The position numbers and the translations under genes were made by a program. From NCBI RefSeq assembly GCF_958298935.1, contig NC_084932.1:14363501-14427500 (forward strand): a stretch of 64,000 bases of DNA. Direction: 5' to 3'. The stretch is from Phragmites australis. Lineage: Eukaryota > Streptophyta > Magnoliopsida > Poales > Poaceae. Shown piece by piece: positions 11,267 to 22,057 of the stretch. Positions within the stretch are counted from its first letter, which is position 1. The number at the start of each line of letters is the position of its first letter. The notes beneath the pieces are model-generated. The model did not search any database. It was not told where the DNA came from and saw only the letters and a list, made by a program, of their open reading frames with translations.

Positions 11267-14226
11267 TGTAACACACAAAAATGTACCCCAAATTTTTTTG
11301 CAAAGAAATAAAAGAAATAAAGAAATGAAGAAATAGAAAAGAAAAACAAAGAAAAAGGAAGAAAAACTCCTCGGGCTTCCCCTCCCTCTCTTTCCCCTAT
11401 CCCAGTCCAGCCCTCCTCTCCCCGGCCTATGGCCTAGCGTGCACACCCAGCCCGCTCCCCTTCCCTTCCTACCGCCGCTATGGCCCAGGTCGCCTCAGCC
11501 CATCCCTCCCCCTCTCTCTATCGCTGAGCCCCACATGTCAGACCTGTGATCCACCCTGCCGCCCCCTTCCTTTTCTGCCTCTGTAGCAAAAGGGAAGGAG
11601 ATCTCCGAGGCTGCGTATTTGGAAAGCCTGAGCCGAAAGACGGTAAGAGGAGAAGTTTCCACATTAGATTGAAGGCCGAAACAAGGAAAGTGCTCGCAAA
11701 AATCCCGCTAGCTGCCACACCCCATCCGACCAAGAATTCACACTACCTGGGTATAAATACCATACCTCCCAAAGACCCCTCCTTGGCATCCCACGCTCCT
11801 CTGCTCCTTTTCCCCTCGAAAAACCAAAGAAAAGCGCCACCAGAGAGCACCCCAAATGTAGGTGAGCGCCGTTGTGAGCCTCTGCCATCGCTAGCCTACT
11901 CCACCGCTCTTTGTCGCCAACGCGCCCCCAAAACATGTTCACCGACGCTCCTCTGCCAGTCGCCATCAACGAACGAGCCCCGCAACAAGGTTTTCACCAA
12001 CACATATGAGCGCGCTGCGGCGGGAAGACTTCCCTGGAGCTGCTCGCCACCAGACTTAAGATAGGCCCGATCTTCGTCGTCCGATCTCACGCCAACAATC
12101 CAAATCAAAATACTGTTAACCCCTTCACTCGGGCCCAGTCAGTGACTTCATAGTCCACGTCAACCTCCACGTCAGCACCACGTAAGCATTCTTGAACTAT
12201 GTGGTAGCCATGTCAGCTCCGCCAGCCCAATCAGCAGCCATGTCAGCCTTTTCTTTTTCCGTTTCTTCTAATTCCCCCTGTTGACATCAGCAGACATCAT
12301 AATAGCCTTTTTCACGAGAAAAATAATTATGATAATCTAGTAAATATGAAAATAGGGTTTTATTAATAATAAAAATTAGGAAAACTTTATTAATTTTCTT
12401 AATATTTTATATATCTTTTACAATTAAAAAAAGAAATAGTTTAAACATATTTTAGGGTTAAAAATAATAAATAGAATTATATAAATGTTTTAAGGTTTAA
12501 ATAATGTTACTTTAATGTTTTTAATTCTATAAAATGGTTTTTCTATAATAAAATAATTATGAATAATATGTTTTAATTCTTTTTAGTGTTTCTTTAAATC
12601 CTAAAAATCCTTTTTAATTCCGAAAATTTCCTAGAATTCCCAAAAAATACCAAGAGCCTCTAGAAAATTCCTATGCTCTTCTTTCACCGTTCAAAAGCCA
12701 TATCTCCATCATCACAACTCTGATCTAATTATTTCCTTTGCCAATAACTCACCATAAATCATAAAAATAATAAATCAAGTTGTTTGTCGTGTCTTTAGCT
12801 CTTTTCTTGGCCTTTAGTGTTTATTGCCTTGTTTTCTTTTGTGATTAGACACCACCGTCCCTAAGGAAAATTTTGCAGTTTTTTAGGACCAGGACTTTGA
12901 GGACCCCGCTAAGCACCAGGGTGAAGACAAATTGTTCTTGATGCATTTTGATCCTAAGTTTCTAATTTTTTTCATTTTATAAAGTTGCATGCTATAGTTG
13001 TCAGTGGGAAACCCAAGTTAGACTGTATTTTAGTTTTCTCATATCTATCTTGTCACCTCGATTTTGGTGGGATCAAGGGTAGTACTGCTTTGACATGCTT
13101 GGGAAAACACTTGTTTTAATAACTTGATAATGGTTTTATGCAACGAGATAAATTGTGTTTTTAGCAACATGGATTAGGAAATTGAGCAAGAGGTTGGGTT
13201 GGTTGCCAAGGGCAGGTGGATAGTAGTCTTGCTCAACTCGATTAAGGACTAGTTCATGGTGAAATTGTACCAAGCTTCACAATACAACCACAAGTCCGGT
13301 ATGGAACGGACCTAGCTAATTAATTAGTCTCTTCCAACATAATGTAGACCATGTGGTGGAGCGAGGAATGGATGAGATTTCCTTGGAATCATAAGGTGCA
13401 AAAGGGGGCTTCTGTTGTTGAGGATATTTATGTCACTCGGCAATGAAATCTCAGCGGGTGGATACCTTTTGGGAGAAACTTTGTAAACGTCTTGCAGTGA
13501 GAATCCTAGCCAGACACCTCAGAAGTGTGTAAGTGTCTAGCTAGTATGGACGTAATGTATGATAACATTTTATAGGTAAAGTGTACAACCTCTAGAGAGT
13601 GTAAAACTAATATATCAGTCGTGCTCACAGTCATGAGTGGTGAGGAATGTCACGCGTGATTAGAATGCACGGTTTTGGATAACTTTGGGTTGGTGCTTCA
13701 TTCATGGTTGGGGAACCATGTTTGAGGTGTTCAACTTTGGTTGAGGTGGTCAACTTCGGTTGAGGTCAAGAGGGTCAACTCTGATGTTATTTACTTTCGC
13801 TTTTATTAAATATTTTATTTAATTTCTACCTTTATGCAAATAAGCTCATATGAGATTTATTATTGTCATTGCCTTTATTTCATTACTTTACCATAACTTG
13901 CGTAGTACGAAACGTACTCACACTTGCTATAACTATACTACTCAGTTGGGGATAATTTGATGACTACTTCGAGGAGGGCGTGTTATGAGGTGGTTCTCCC
14001 CGTTGATTGCCTGCGGGGAATGGGAGAATAAAGGATCTACGCTAGCTGTAGAGTTTGTTTTATTTGCTTTTTTGACCCTCGAAGGTCCCATTGTAATGTC
14101 AAATAATAACTTTTAGTTGTGACATTATGCTTTTTATTATCATCTATGAAGTTAACATATATTGAGTTTGATTCCTAGCTCAATATATGGTATGGGTATT
14201 GGTATGTTCTTAGACCGGTCCCGATA
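11267..14226. mobile_element. Solo LTR, 2960 bp, exact 5-bp TSD
   Basis: It begins TGTAACACACAAAA and ends CCGGTCCCGATA (the terminal CA apparently mutated to TA). GTGAG lies immediately outside each end (11262-11266 and 14227-14231). No internal domain, primer-binding site or second LTR is present, so this is a solo LTR left by recombination between the two LTRs. The start, the length near 3 kb, the GC-rich promoter-like zone (about 11390-12100, TATA-like TATAAATAC near 11752) and the AT-rich middle resemble large chromovirus (Tekay/Del-type) LTRs of grasses. That lineage call is inference. A 172-codon frame at 11546-12064 lies wholly inside and is not taken as a gene. Confidence 0.85.
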
Positions 14227-14231
14227 GTGAG

Positions 14232-14484
14232 GAAGAACACCATCTCTGACAGGACATTCTAAGGAGGCAGCATGCTGAGCTTCAAAGGTGATAGGAAGAA
14301 TTACAAAGGCATGAAAGCACTCTTGTATCGTCTAGAAGAGTCTCAACAAAGTCTCAACACAAAGCGGCACATCAAAGAAGGGGAAAACATCCTTGGTCTA
14401 CCCAGTAGAAGCATTTCTCAATCGCTTGAATGTAATATTAGCGTGAACTTTGTGTTTCCCGCAAACATTCTATAGTGCTAATAA
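14232..14484. other. Continuation of the sequence interrupted by the solo LTR; no gene recognised
   Basis: Removing the LTR and one GTGAG rejoins 11106-11266 with this stretch. The rejoined DNA has Lys/Asn/Ser-rich, low-complexity frames with no recognisable domain. It may be part of an older retrotransposon gag or leader, but I cannot support that. Confidence 0.3.
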
Positions 14485-14648
14485 TATTTTCAGAAGTAGG
14501 CTACTCAAAACTAGACTTTTTAGAAGTAGCCTTTTTAGATCTAATCTTTTCAGAAGTAGGCTTTTTCATAGGTAGTATTTTCAGAAGTAACCTTTTTAGA
14601 CATAACATTTTCAGACCTAGACTTTTCAGAAGTAGCCTTTTCAGTCAA
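14485..14648. repeat. Degenerate minisatellite, unit about 15-18 bp
   Basis: The word TTTTCAGAAGTAGCC and close variants recur about eight times, with short spacers that sometimes extend the unit to about 30 bp. The tract translates to a repetitive FSEVG/FRSNLF frame on the + strand, which I regard as a by-product of the repeat. Confidence 0.75.
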
Positions 14649-14799
14649 CATGATAACTCCTTATAGCAGAATCAACTACTTTCCCATGCTCAATTTTTGT
14701 GGACTTAGTCGATGCACCAGCACGAAACCGTATTATAAATAGATAATCTCCTGGCATCATGTAGAACCGCTAGTCTCAACCTCCACAACTCCTACAACA

Positions 14800-15375
14800 A
14801 TAGCGTCTGATCCTTTCCCTAAGAAATACTTATCGGCGTAGTGGATACTACGCCTATTGGGGTTGAAGTACCCATGTGCTGGTGTGGAGACCTTTGTAGG
14901 GTGATGAAGTCTTGCGATTTCTCTAACACCTAAGGAAGGAGGTTCTTCATGTGCCGGAACTACGAGTACAATCCACCTCACGGAACCACCAATGTTAGCA
15001 ACCACCGCTAGGTAAATACTCATAGCAAAAAACTACTCCAAATACAACTCAAATTTACCATTGAACATTTTGGTCTCCATTATGGTCTCCGTCCCCATTA
15101 TGTGACTTCTTACAGTGGCTGGATACTGAACAGTCGCAAGCAGATATGTTCCTCCTACACACTCAACACTAGGCCGTTTCATGGAAGCTGACGAGAGGAG
15201 GGAAGTTACACGCAAATGCATTTATGAGAAGCAACAAAAGATGATGGAGGAGCATAACCACGTGATGGTGGAAACCCGTGAGGCAGATAGGGAGAGGAAA
15301 CACAAGAGGGCATGTCAGGCGCATGAGGTAGGACCGGAAACAACGAGAAAGGGAAAGTACCTATGTTGCACTTAG
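14800..15375 (+). pseudogene. Mutator-like element second-gene remnant (Cys-rich finger plus coiled coil)
   Basis: The + strand from about 14845 encodes VEVPMCWCGDLCRV, then a stop, then RRFFMCRNYEYN. The gene at 19297-19892 has PPMCFCGDFCRLC and RFFMCANYEYD at the same spacing. The downstream frame at 15181-15375 is Glu/Arg/Lys-rich coiled coil ending TTRKGKYLCCT, against ALRKGKYPRCTQ in the other copy. The CxC...C...C pattern looks like a GRF-type zinc finger. It is disabled by in-frame stops and shifts. No transposase or terminal inverted repeat was identified next to it, so this is a fragment of a related element. The finger assignment rests on visible Cys spacing only. Confidence 0.6.
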
Positions 15376-17742
15376 TAGATTAGATGTTGTAATCATGTTG
15401 TTTATATTCTCTAATACATGTTAGGTTTAGAAGTGATACATGCAAACGCATTCAGGAGGAGCAAGAGAAGATGAGGGAGGAGCATAACCATGTAATGTTA
15501 GGTTTAGAAGCGGTACATAGATAAGTTAGAATGATCGTGTATCGTACATGCCGCCATGTATGTCGCAACTCCTATTGAAATCACCATGCTCAACCTTCCG
15601 TTTTCATGAATTCCACATGTTCAAAATATCTCAAAAACATCGAATGACAATGGACACATCGACAACAAAGAATGATTACATACGGATGACGCTTATTTTG
15701 CCACAAACCAAAGCGACAGCAGGTCAAAACCCTATATTCAGCAAGATGTTGCCCATTGGTAGGGCGACAGCAAGGTGTCATCCATCCAGCGAACGATATC
15801 TTGCTGATGCCCTCTGATGTCTCCCATCCAACGAGCAACATCTTGCTAACACCCTCTAATTAGGCGACATCAAGGTGTCATCTATCTAGTGGACGACGAT
15901 AGCCTATTCTTGCCAATTTTTGAAATGGGCATATACGAAAGAGTGGTGGGAGGAGTATGAAACCGATGTAGATTTATGGCTACAATAAACCTGCTAATGG
16001 GTTGAAATCTAAACCTAATACACACCAAACCATCCTGTTGAAGCACACCAGACAAAACCAACCCAACCCACCACTCTACCTCTCAGAACCGAGGCATTTA
16101 TCTTTTTGCCACTTTTACGTGGTGTGTGGCAACAAATTTGCCACCCTAACCGACATTCAGTGACTCAGGTGACTCCACATGTCAGTGAGAGATCAAATTA
16201 ACATACGATAAGAATGAAAAATAGTTAAATAATCCCTCAGAACCAAATCAATCCAACTTGTTAGCACCTTCGGCCCAAACCAAACTAGCCTAACTTCCCC
16301 CGAATAGTTTCAAACAGTTTTTGAACCGGTTTCCACCCATTATCCAGCCAAGCAGCCTACGCCTGCCACCGGTGGGTTGATCTAGAAACAACTAACGTGT
16401 GAAATGAACAAAAATAAGAATAAAAATATCAAAATCACAAAAATAACTTTAAAGCTCAAAGAAATAAAACTACAAACGAAACTGGACATTTCAACAAGAA
16501 ATGAAAAATAATATGAATGTTGAGGAGAAAACCCATAAAAAAAATCAAAAAGATTTTTAATAAAAAAGCAGCAGCTTTAGTAACATCCATCTATGATATC
16601 TTATAAATGTACATCAAATCCTGCCTCCCAAATTCATGGTACACATAAAAAGAGGAATATCCATGGCATAATCAGGAGACAAATTCTAGTTACAGACTTT
16701 GAAATTTCCAAGTCACAAGATTCAACATAAAGACCAAAATCTTAGAGTCATTCCTTTTAATTTGAAAAATCAAGGGAAAATTATATTTCCCTTGAATTCA
16801 GACTGAAATCCAAACAAACAAAAACTATGCTATGTTTTTTATATTTTCTCTCTTATATTTTGACCAATCATACATGCATCTATACAAACTATTTAAACAG
16901 AGAAGTGATTGTGATTGGCACAACAGATAGTAACAGTGAAGTGATTTTCCCTTGACCTAAGGTACTTCCAACAGTGAAGTGATTGTGCACAGCAGATACT
17001 ACTACACTCTTCAATCAACAGCTTAGGACATAGAGAACTTCAAGAACACAAGGCAAAACAGAGGCAGTTCAGGAAACAGGATTGACAGACAAAATTCAAG
17101 AGAGGATTATTTGTTCATCCTAATGAACTAATACATCGCATCTACTACACTTGTGCATCCCCCAAAGAAGACACCAATCTGGAGACCTACCTGAACTGCC
17201 TCCGCGATCTCCTCTAAAAAGGCCAATCATACATGCGTAGTCCTTGTTTAACCAAAAGAAGAAAAAAACAACACACCAGATATCCTATTATCAATACGAT
17301 TGGGTCTCCACAAGTCACAAGATCTAAGAACCACCCCAGATGATCAAGATATGGACCTGCAAATACTCCACTTCATTTACAAGGATCGTCCCGTCCCCCC
17401 AAAAGACCAAAAACTGCAGGGAAAACCAATCTAAAACCCTAATTAAACTGCAGAAACACCCAAAAAAGTTAGGAACACAGGAGGGATGGGCTGATGGATC
17501 AATCGGAGCCTTGAAAGGGAAGGGGGATAGATCTATATCATCATCCACCTCCTTCCACAACAGCGAACCCCATGGAACCAGACACTTGGCAGCGAGACTC
17601 GAGGTTTTGGCATGGCAAAGTCAGGACTCGATCCATGGAGGAGAGGGAGGCAGCGAGCCTTCAAGGAAGTGATGGCAACATAGGGATGGAGCGAAAGCGA
17701 GCCCCTAGGATATGGCGGGACCCATTGGTGACAACTAGGCAA
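15376..17742. other. No gene recognised; decayed transposon-like DNA
   Basis: Up to about 15550 the sequence repeats pieces of the preceding coiled-coil region (a second GAGGAGCATAACCA word at 15478). Bases about 15770-15885 contain two partial direct repeats built on CAAGGTGTCATC and CATCTTGCTAAC words. At 15986-16008 there is a 23-bp stretch whose inverse occurs at 20653-20680. The remainder is AT-rich, with short frames that have no motif. Confidence 0.4.
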
Positions 17743-17751
17743 AACAATGCG

Positions 17752-17930
17752 GAGTTTTTTTTTATTTTTATATGTTTTGGATTAAAAATTTAAATAAATA
17801 GATTCCTGGTGGAAAAAATTACAAATCTAGGCGACTGCAGCCCTCTGAGAGGACGGTTAGGCCAGTTAACCGACCCCTGGGAGAGCGGGAGGTCTAACCG
17901 CCCCCTCAGAGGGCGGCTAGGGGGTGCCCG
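17752..17930 (+). repeat. Left terminal inverted repeat of the 2.7-kb MULE
   Basis: Pairs with 20245-20428. The AT-rich outer part (about 75 bp) is nearly identical between ends. The inner GC-rich part differs by small indels, including an extra Cys/Gly-codon-like CTGCAGCCC block in the right arm. Confidence 0.82.
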
Positions 17931-17954
17931 CCCGTGCCGACGCCTTACCGCCCT

Positions 17955-18845
17955 CTAAAGGATCTTAGTAAAGCTAATGAGAGGACCATTGTGGGTGTGT
18001 GCAAATGGCTCATGCGGTTTTTCCAACTGGATCCACAGCAACATGAGCTGAAGCAGAAAGCTGTCCTCAGCCGTGCTAGTCATGGATACTTTGGTGAGCT
18101 TGTTCCCATCGAAGCCACATCAACTTGGAGGCAGTATATAGATATATCTTGTGAACGTAGCCTGTCTTTGATTTTGTTAGCTGAGGCATACCTGAAAGAT
18201 CAAACTGAGGTGAACTCTGCGGAAGCAGTAGCAGGACCAAGTGAGGCAGTGGAAGATGAATCAGAGCAGGTTAATGTCGGGTCCAGGGAAGATGTTGGAG
18301 ATATTCCAGAGCTGCAACCGATGGGTGTAGCCGATGAAAGGGAGCACATCCCTAGCATCATTGAAGAGATGGAGTTGGAGGAAGGCCTTGCCGATGGGGA
18401 TTCATCTGACGAGGAGGGTAATGCTCCAGTGCCTGCAGAGTGGAGGGATTATGAATTTTCGAAGCTGGTGGTTAGCGAGGCTGATCGGACACCATGGCAG
18501 TACCATGAGAACGAGGTTTCCCAGAGTGCTATGTACCCTACAAAGGAGGTAGTTATTGATGCAGTTAAATTCTGATTGTTGTCTCTTCGGAGGCAGTTCA
18601 AGGTTGTTAAATCCAGTAAAAGGGAGTACAATGTGAAGTGTTTGGTGCCGCAGTGTCCTTGGTGGGTGCATGCATTTAGAGGGAAATAGGTAGACTACTG
18701 GTAATGCTCAATAGTTAAGGAACATAATTGTCACATTGAGGAAATAGAGTTCGCCCACCGGAACCTGTCATCTGCGTCGGATGTTGCGGGCTTTATCAAA
18801 CGGGTTTTCGACAAGACCGCATGCGCCTTGAAGCTTACCTCCTGA
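17955..18845 (+). pseudogene. MULE transposase N-terminal region, core deleted
   Basis: An open frame from the inner edge of the left terminal repeat to 18575, without an upstream ATG, encodes an acidic segment. After a TGA at 18573-18575 the same frame reads LRRQFKVVKSSKREYNVKC followed by CPWWVHAFRGK. This is the conserved DNA-binding (MuDR, PF03108-type) signature of Mutator transposases. Further stops follow, and HNCHIEEIEFAHRNLSS is still readable near 18724-18775. The DDE catalytic domain expected next is missing: the sequence jumps at about 18845 to an Arg/Ser/Pro-rich C-terminal tail (APPRSSGVHAESSRRSD). Confidence 0.8.
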
Positions 18846-19233
18846 CGATCCACCACAGATGTAGCAGGAGCGCCTCCCAGGTCTAGTGGTGTCCACGCCG
18901 AGTCGTCTCGGCGGTCAGATGTGCATTGCCGTTCATCAGTGTCGGCACCCACACGACCCCTTTTACCACAAAGTGACCACACTACTGAACTTTAACCATG
19001 ACATGACAACACATGCCTCCTTGCACAGGCTTTAGACAAGAAGTGACAACATTGAACAGCTTTTACCACACAATAAATGACAACACAGGTACCAATAAAT
19101 GTGGAATCTCTGTCCATCATCAATGACACAACTTTCCCATTCTTCAAGATGGAATCCAATGCTGCTGCCACCATCTGAGCCCCTACACTCACTCCTTTCT
19201 TCAAGAGCGAATCCAATGCTCCTGCCTCCCCCA

Positions 19234-19245
19234 ACCATAAATAGC
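19234..19245 (+). promoter_or_regulatory. Possible TATA box for the MULE second gene
   Basis: The string CCATAAATAGCC lies about 55-60 bp upstream of the ATG at 19297. This is a plausible TATA position, suggesting the second gene has its own promoter within the element. Confidence 0.4.
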
Positions 19246-19296
19246 CGAACCTCCATACGTTGATGCACCACTCATTTCTCAGATCTCTCAATTACA

Positions 19297-19892
19297 ATGT
19301 CTTCCTCAGCTCCACCAAGCCCACCAAAGAAACATTGGGGGACTACCTTACCTCAAGGTATCGAACCACCAATGTGCTTCTGTGGTGACTTTTGCAGGCT
19401 CTGCGAGTTGCAGGACATCTCATACACCTATGGGCTGCGCTTCTTCATGTGTGCCAACTACGAATATGACAAGCGTCAACATGCAACATATGAGTATCGA
19501 CCGGTATAATAATAGATATCAGCCACATCTCTGCCGATTTCGCACCCTGTTTTACTAACCGCTCATCTTGTTCTATTTGTGCAGTCCCCTCTACTGCTCT
19601 ATGATTTTATTCAATGGCTCGACAATAAGCAAAATTAGGAACAGAAGCAGTGGGTCAATATGAACATGAGGTGGAGAAGGGAAGCGTACGCACGTCGGGA
19701 GTACGAGCAGTAACAAGAGGAACTTCGCCTCAAGCGGGAGGAAGAAGAGCGCATGAGGAAGGCGGCGCATGACCATACCGTGGCTCAGGCGCGGGAGGCT
19801 GAGAGGGCAAGGAAGCGGGAGAGAGCCCGCCGTGCTAAGACGGCAGGTCCCGATGCCCTCCGAAAGGGAAAATATCCTAGATGCACTCAGTA
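19297..19892 (+). pseudogene. MULE second gene: Cys-rich finger and Glu/Arg coiled-coil protein
   Basis: The frame starts at ATG 19297 (MSSSAPPSPPKK) and has a compact Cys cluster (MCFCGDFCRLC, then FFMCANYEYD), like a GRF-type zinc finger. At 19507-19509 the frame closes. A pyrimidine-rich stretch ending TGTGCAG at about 19578-19584 could be a splice acceptor leading to LLLYDFIQWLDNKQN. A long charged coiled coil (LRLKREEEERMRKAAHDH) and the tail ALRKGKYPRCTQ follow, ending at TAG 19890-19892. In-frame stops near 19637 and 19711 suggest it is now broken. Its function in the element is unknown to me. A homologous copy lies at 14800-15375. Confidence 0.6.
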
Positions 19893-20244
19893 GAGAGTAT
19901 CTAATGTAACCCGACATACTTCCACTCCTTAAGACATGTTATGATTAGGATCGGCGCGCTAATAAGTAGGTCTTAGTGTGAACCGTACATGCCACCTTCG
20001 TTTCCTCGCTGTGTCGTCGTGGTTACAGTCTTATGTAATGTTTTCACCCTATGTTTAATACTATGTTTGTCGTCGTTCGCACCACATACCCACGTAATAT
20101 GCTGCGAGTGATAATTACTGATTTTTTATTCTCTGACTGTTACATAACCTACTCCAAATTTTAATTCTAAATTTTCTTAAAGCCCTATTTTATTTTTTGA
20201 TGAAATACATAAAATTTAGCAATTTTCGGGAGAAAAAAGGCCAT

Positions 20245-20428
20245 TACCGCTCCCTCTGAGGGGGCGGTTAGGCCTCCCGCCCTCCCAGGGGGTAGTTAGC
20301 TGGCCTAACCGCCCTCTCAGAGGGCTGCAACCCTCTCAGGGGGCTGCAGGCGCCTAGATTTGTAATTTTTTCTACGGAGAATCTATTTATTTAAATTTTT
20401 AATCCAAAAAATATATAAAAAAAAGCTC
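20245..20428 (-). repeat. Right terminal inverted repeat of the 2.7-kb MULE
   Basis: Reverse complement of the left arm; see the entry for the element. Its outer edge GAGCTTTT abuts the 9-bp flank ACCAATGCG. Confidence 0.82.
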
Positions 20429-20437
20429 ACCAATGCG

Positions 20438-21645
20438 TGGGCTACTTCCGTAATGTGTGGACTGAAACCATACACTGGAAACCATTCCTGGCCCATGGGT
20501 GCAAACTGTCTCAAACTGAAAAAATGAAACTCATGCCAAACCAATCCAAACCGTTTTCAACTGGAACCCAAACCGAACCAAACTATTTGTAGTGCCAGCC
20601 CATTCTCACCCCTACCAAAGCACACCCAAAATGAGACAAAACACTGGAACCTATTTCAACCCAAACCATTAGCAGGTTTAGCTGGCGGCTCTCTGAGAGC
20701 ATAGAGGAGGAAGGGGTAGTGTTGTGGAAAAAGAGAAGTGCAGCAAGAAAAAAAAAGAGTAGAGAGAAGAAATATGGAGGAAGGAAATGTAGTCATGTGG
20801 TACAATAAGATGTGCGTCATAAAGAATCCTACGATTCTATTGGACATAATTAAGTTCCTTACCATTAATTATAGAAAGAATATAGTGGCTAGCAATTTGC
20901 TTGCCCTTGGATTGCCTATGTGTGATGTTAGATTCCATTATCATTTCTTAGCATTAATTGTAGTGGTAATGGATTACCTATGTGTGATGTTAGATCACAT
21001 TACCACTATAAAATTTTGATAAATATTACAAAATATTGGTGGCAAACCAAACAATATCCTATTTGCATTTGCACTACAAATATTTGTTGTTGGTGGTGAC
21101 AGTAGCGAACCAAACGTGGCCAAGCATAAACCCCGATCTATCTCGCACCGATACAAGGTGCTCTATCTCAACCTGGGAATACCCCACCCCGATTTGCAAT
21201 AGGACGGGTGGATGTGGGCAAGAGTCCACTCTACTCCGGTCCACTTATAAAATATTTCTTTATTTTTTATATATTACGAGAGACTTTGTAAGCAATAGCT
21301 ATACCAAATTCAACAAATATTAACTATGTAAAATGCATCGTAAGCTTGCCTCTGAGATATTACATATCTTGCTATCTTTTGTCATGAAAAAAAACAAACA
21401 AAACCCTCTTCGACAATTGGAGCACCAATGATTAGCCAACTCTAGCCCGTCTCGATCAAACTAGAGGTGTAGAGGCAAGTCAAGCAATAATCAACTCTAT
21501 CTCAATCAAACCCATCTAGATTTCTACGTGTGATCATCTTTTTGGGGCAGTATTGACAAAATAGACAATATGCAAAACCTATATTGTACAAATAGATAAC
21601 ATGTTGATGTATTTGTAAATATAGCATGTGTATTCGGACCTCATT
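20438..21645. other. No gene recognised
   Basis: Bases 20440-20690 are dominated by AACCAAACC-like words and include the inverse (20653-20680) of the 15986-16008 stretch. Bases about 20912-21010 hold two direct copies of a word GCCTATGTGTGATGTTAGAT (second copy ACCTATG...) 60-70 bp apart, typical of MITE-like DNA. No coding evidence. Confidence 0.35.
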
Positions 21646-22057
21646 CACTGAAAATGGGTTTTCGTCACACCATACACCAAAAAAGGGGGTCGGGTGTTTT
21701 CGGCTCCTCATGTACCAAATACGATACTGTGCACCGTATTCGACACAGGAGGTGCCAAATGCAGCCGGTTTTCAGCTCCTCTTATGCCGAATATGGTGCA
21801 TAGTACCGTATTCGGCATATGAGGTGCCAAAAACACCCGGATCCGCGTGCTTCTTTGTCTTTGTCACGTGTCTTGTCACATGCAATTTTCGGTGTCGTAT
21901 CTTTTGCGTGCAGCTTTCGATGCCACATGCTCCTGTTGCTTTCGGCATCCTGTGCTGCGTGTTGCTGCTTTCCCTACTATAAATTGAGAGCTGGCTTTAG
22001 TTGAGAAGCAACAGTGTGAGAAGAGGAGGGGCAGCAGCGCAAGGAGAGGAGGAGCAG

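Larger units (their letters stand above)
17752..20428 (+). mobile_element. Mutator-like element (MULE), internally deleted, 2677 bp
   Basis: The termini are long inverted repeats: 17752 to about 17930 against about 20245 to 20428. They begin GAGTTTTTTTTTA and GAGCTTTTTTTTA and share an inner GC-rich segment with several CCGCCC..GGGCGG hairpins. Nine-base flanks AACAATGCG (17743-17751) and ACCAATGCG (20429-20437) match at 8 of 9, the duplication size typical of Mutator elements. Inside are the transposase N-terminal part and a second gene in the same orientation. The catalytic core is absent, so this is a non-autonomous deletion derivative. Confidence 0.85.

Noticed and set aside
11546..12064. 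172-codon plus-strand frame
   Set aside because: Lies entirely inside the solo LTR. No protein family recognised; the GC-rich LTR leader explains the lack of stops.
14475..14666. 63-codon frame with FSEVG repeats
   Set aside because: By-product of the 15-18 bp minisatellite.
18860..19290. Minus-strand frames at 18992-19291
   Set aside because: They overlap the promoter region of the MULE second gene, share no motif, and run opposite to the element's genes.
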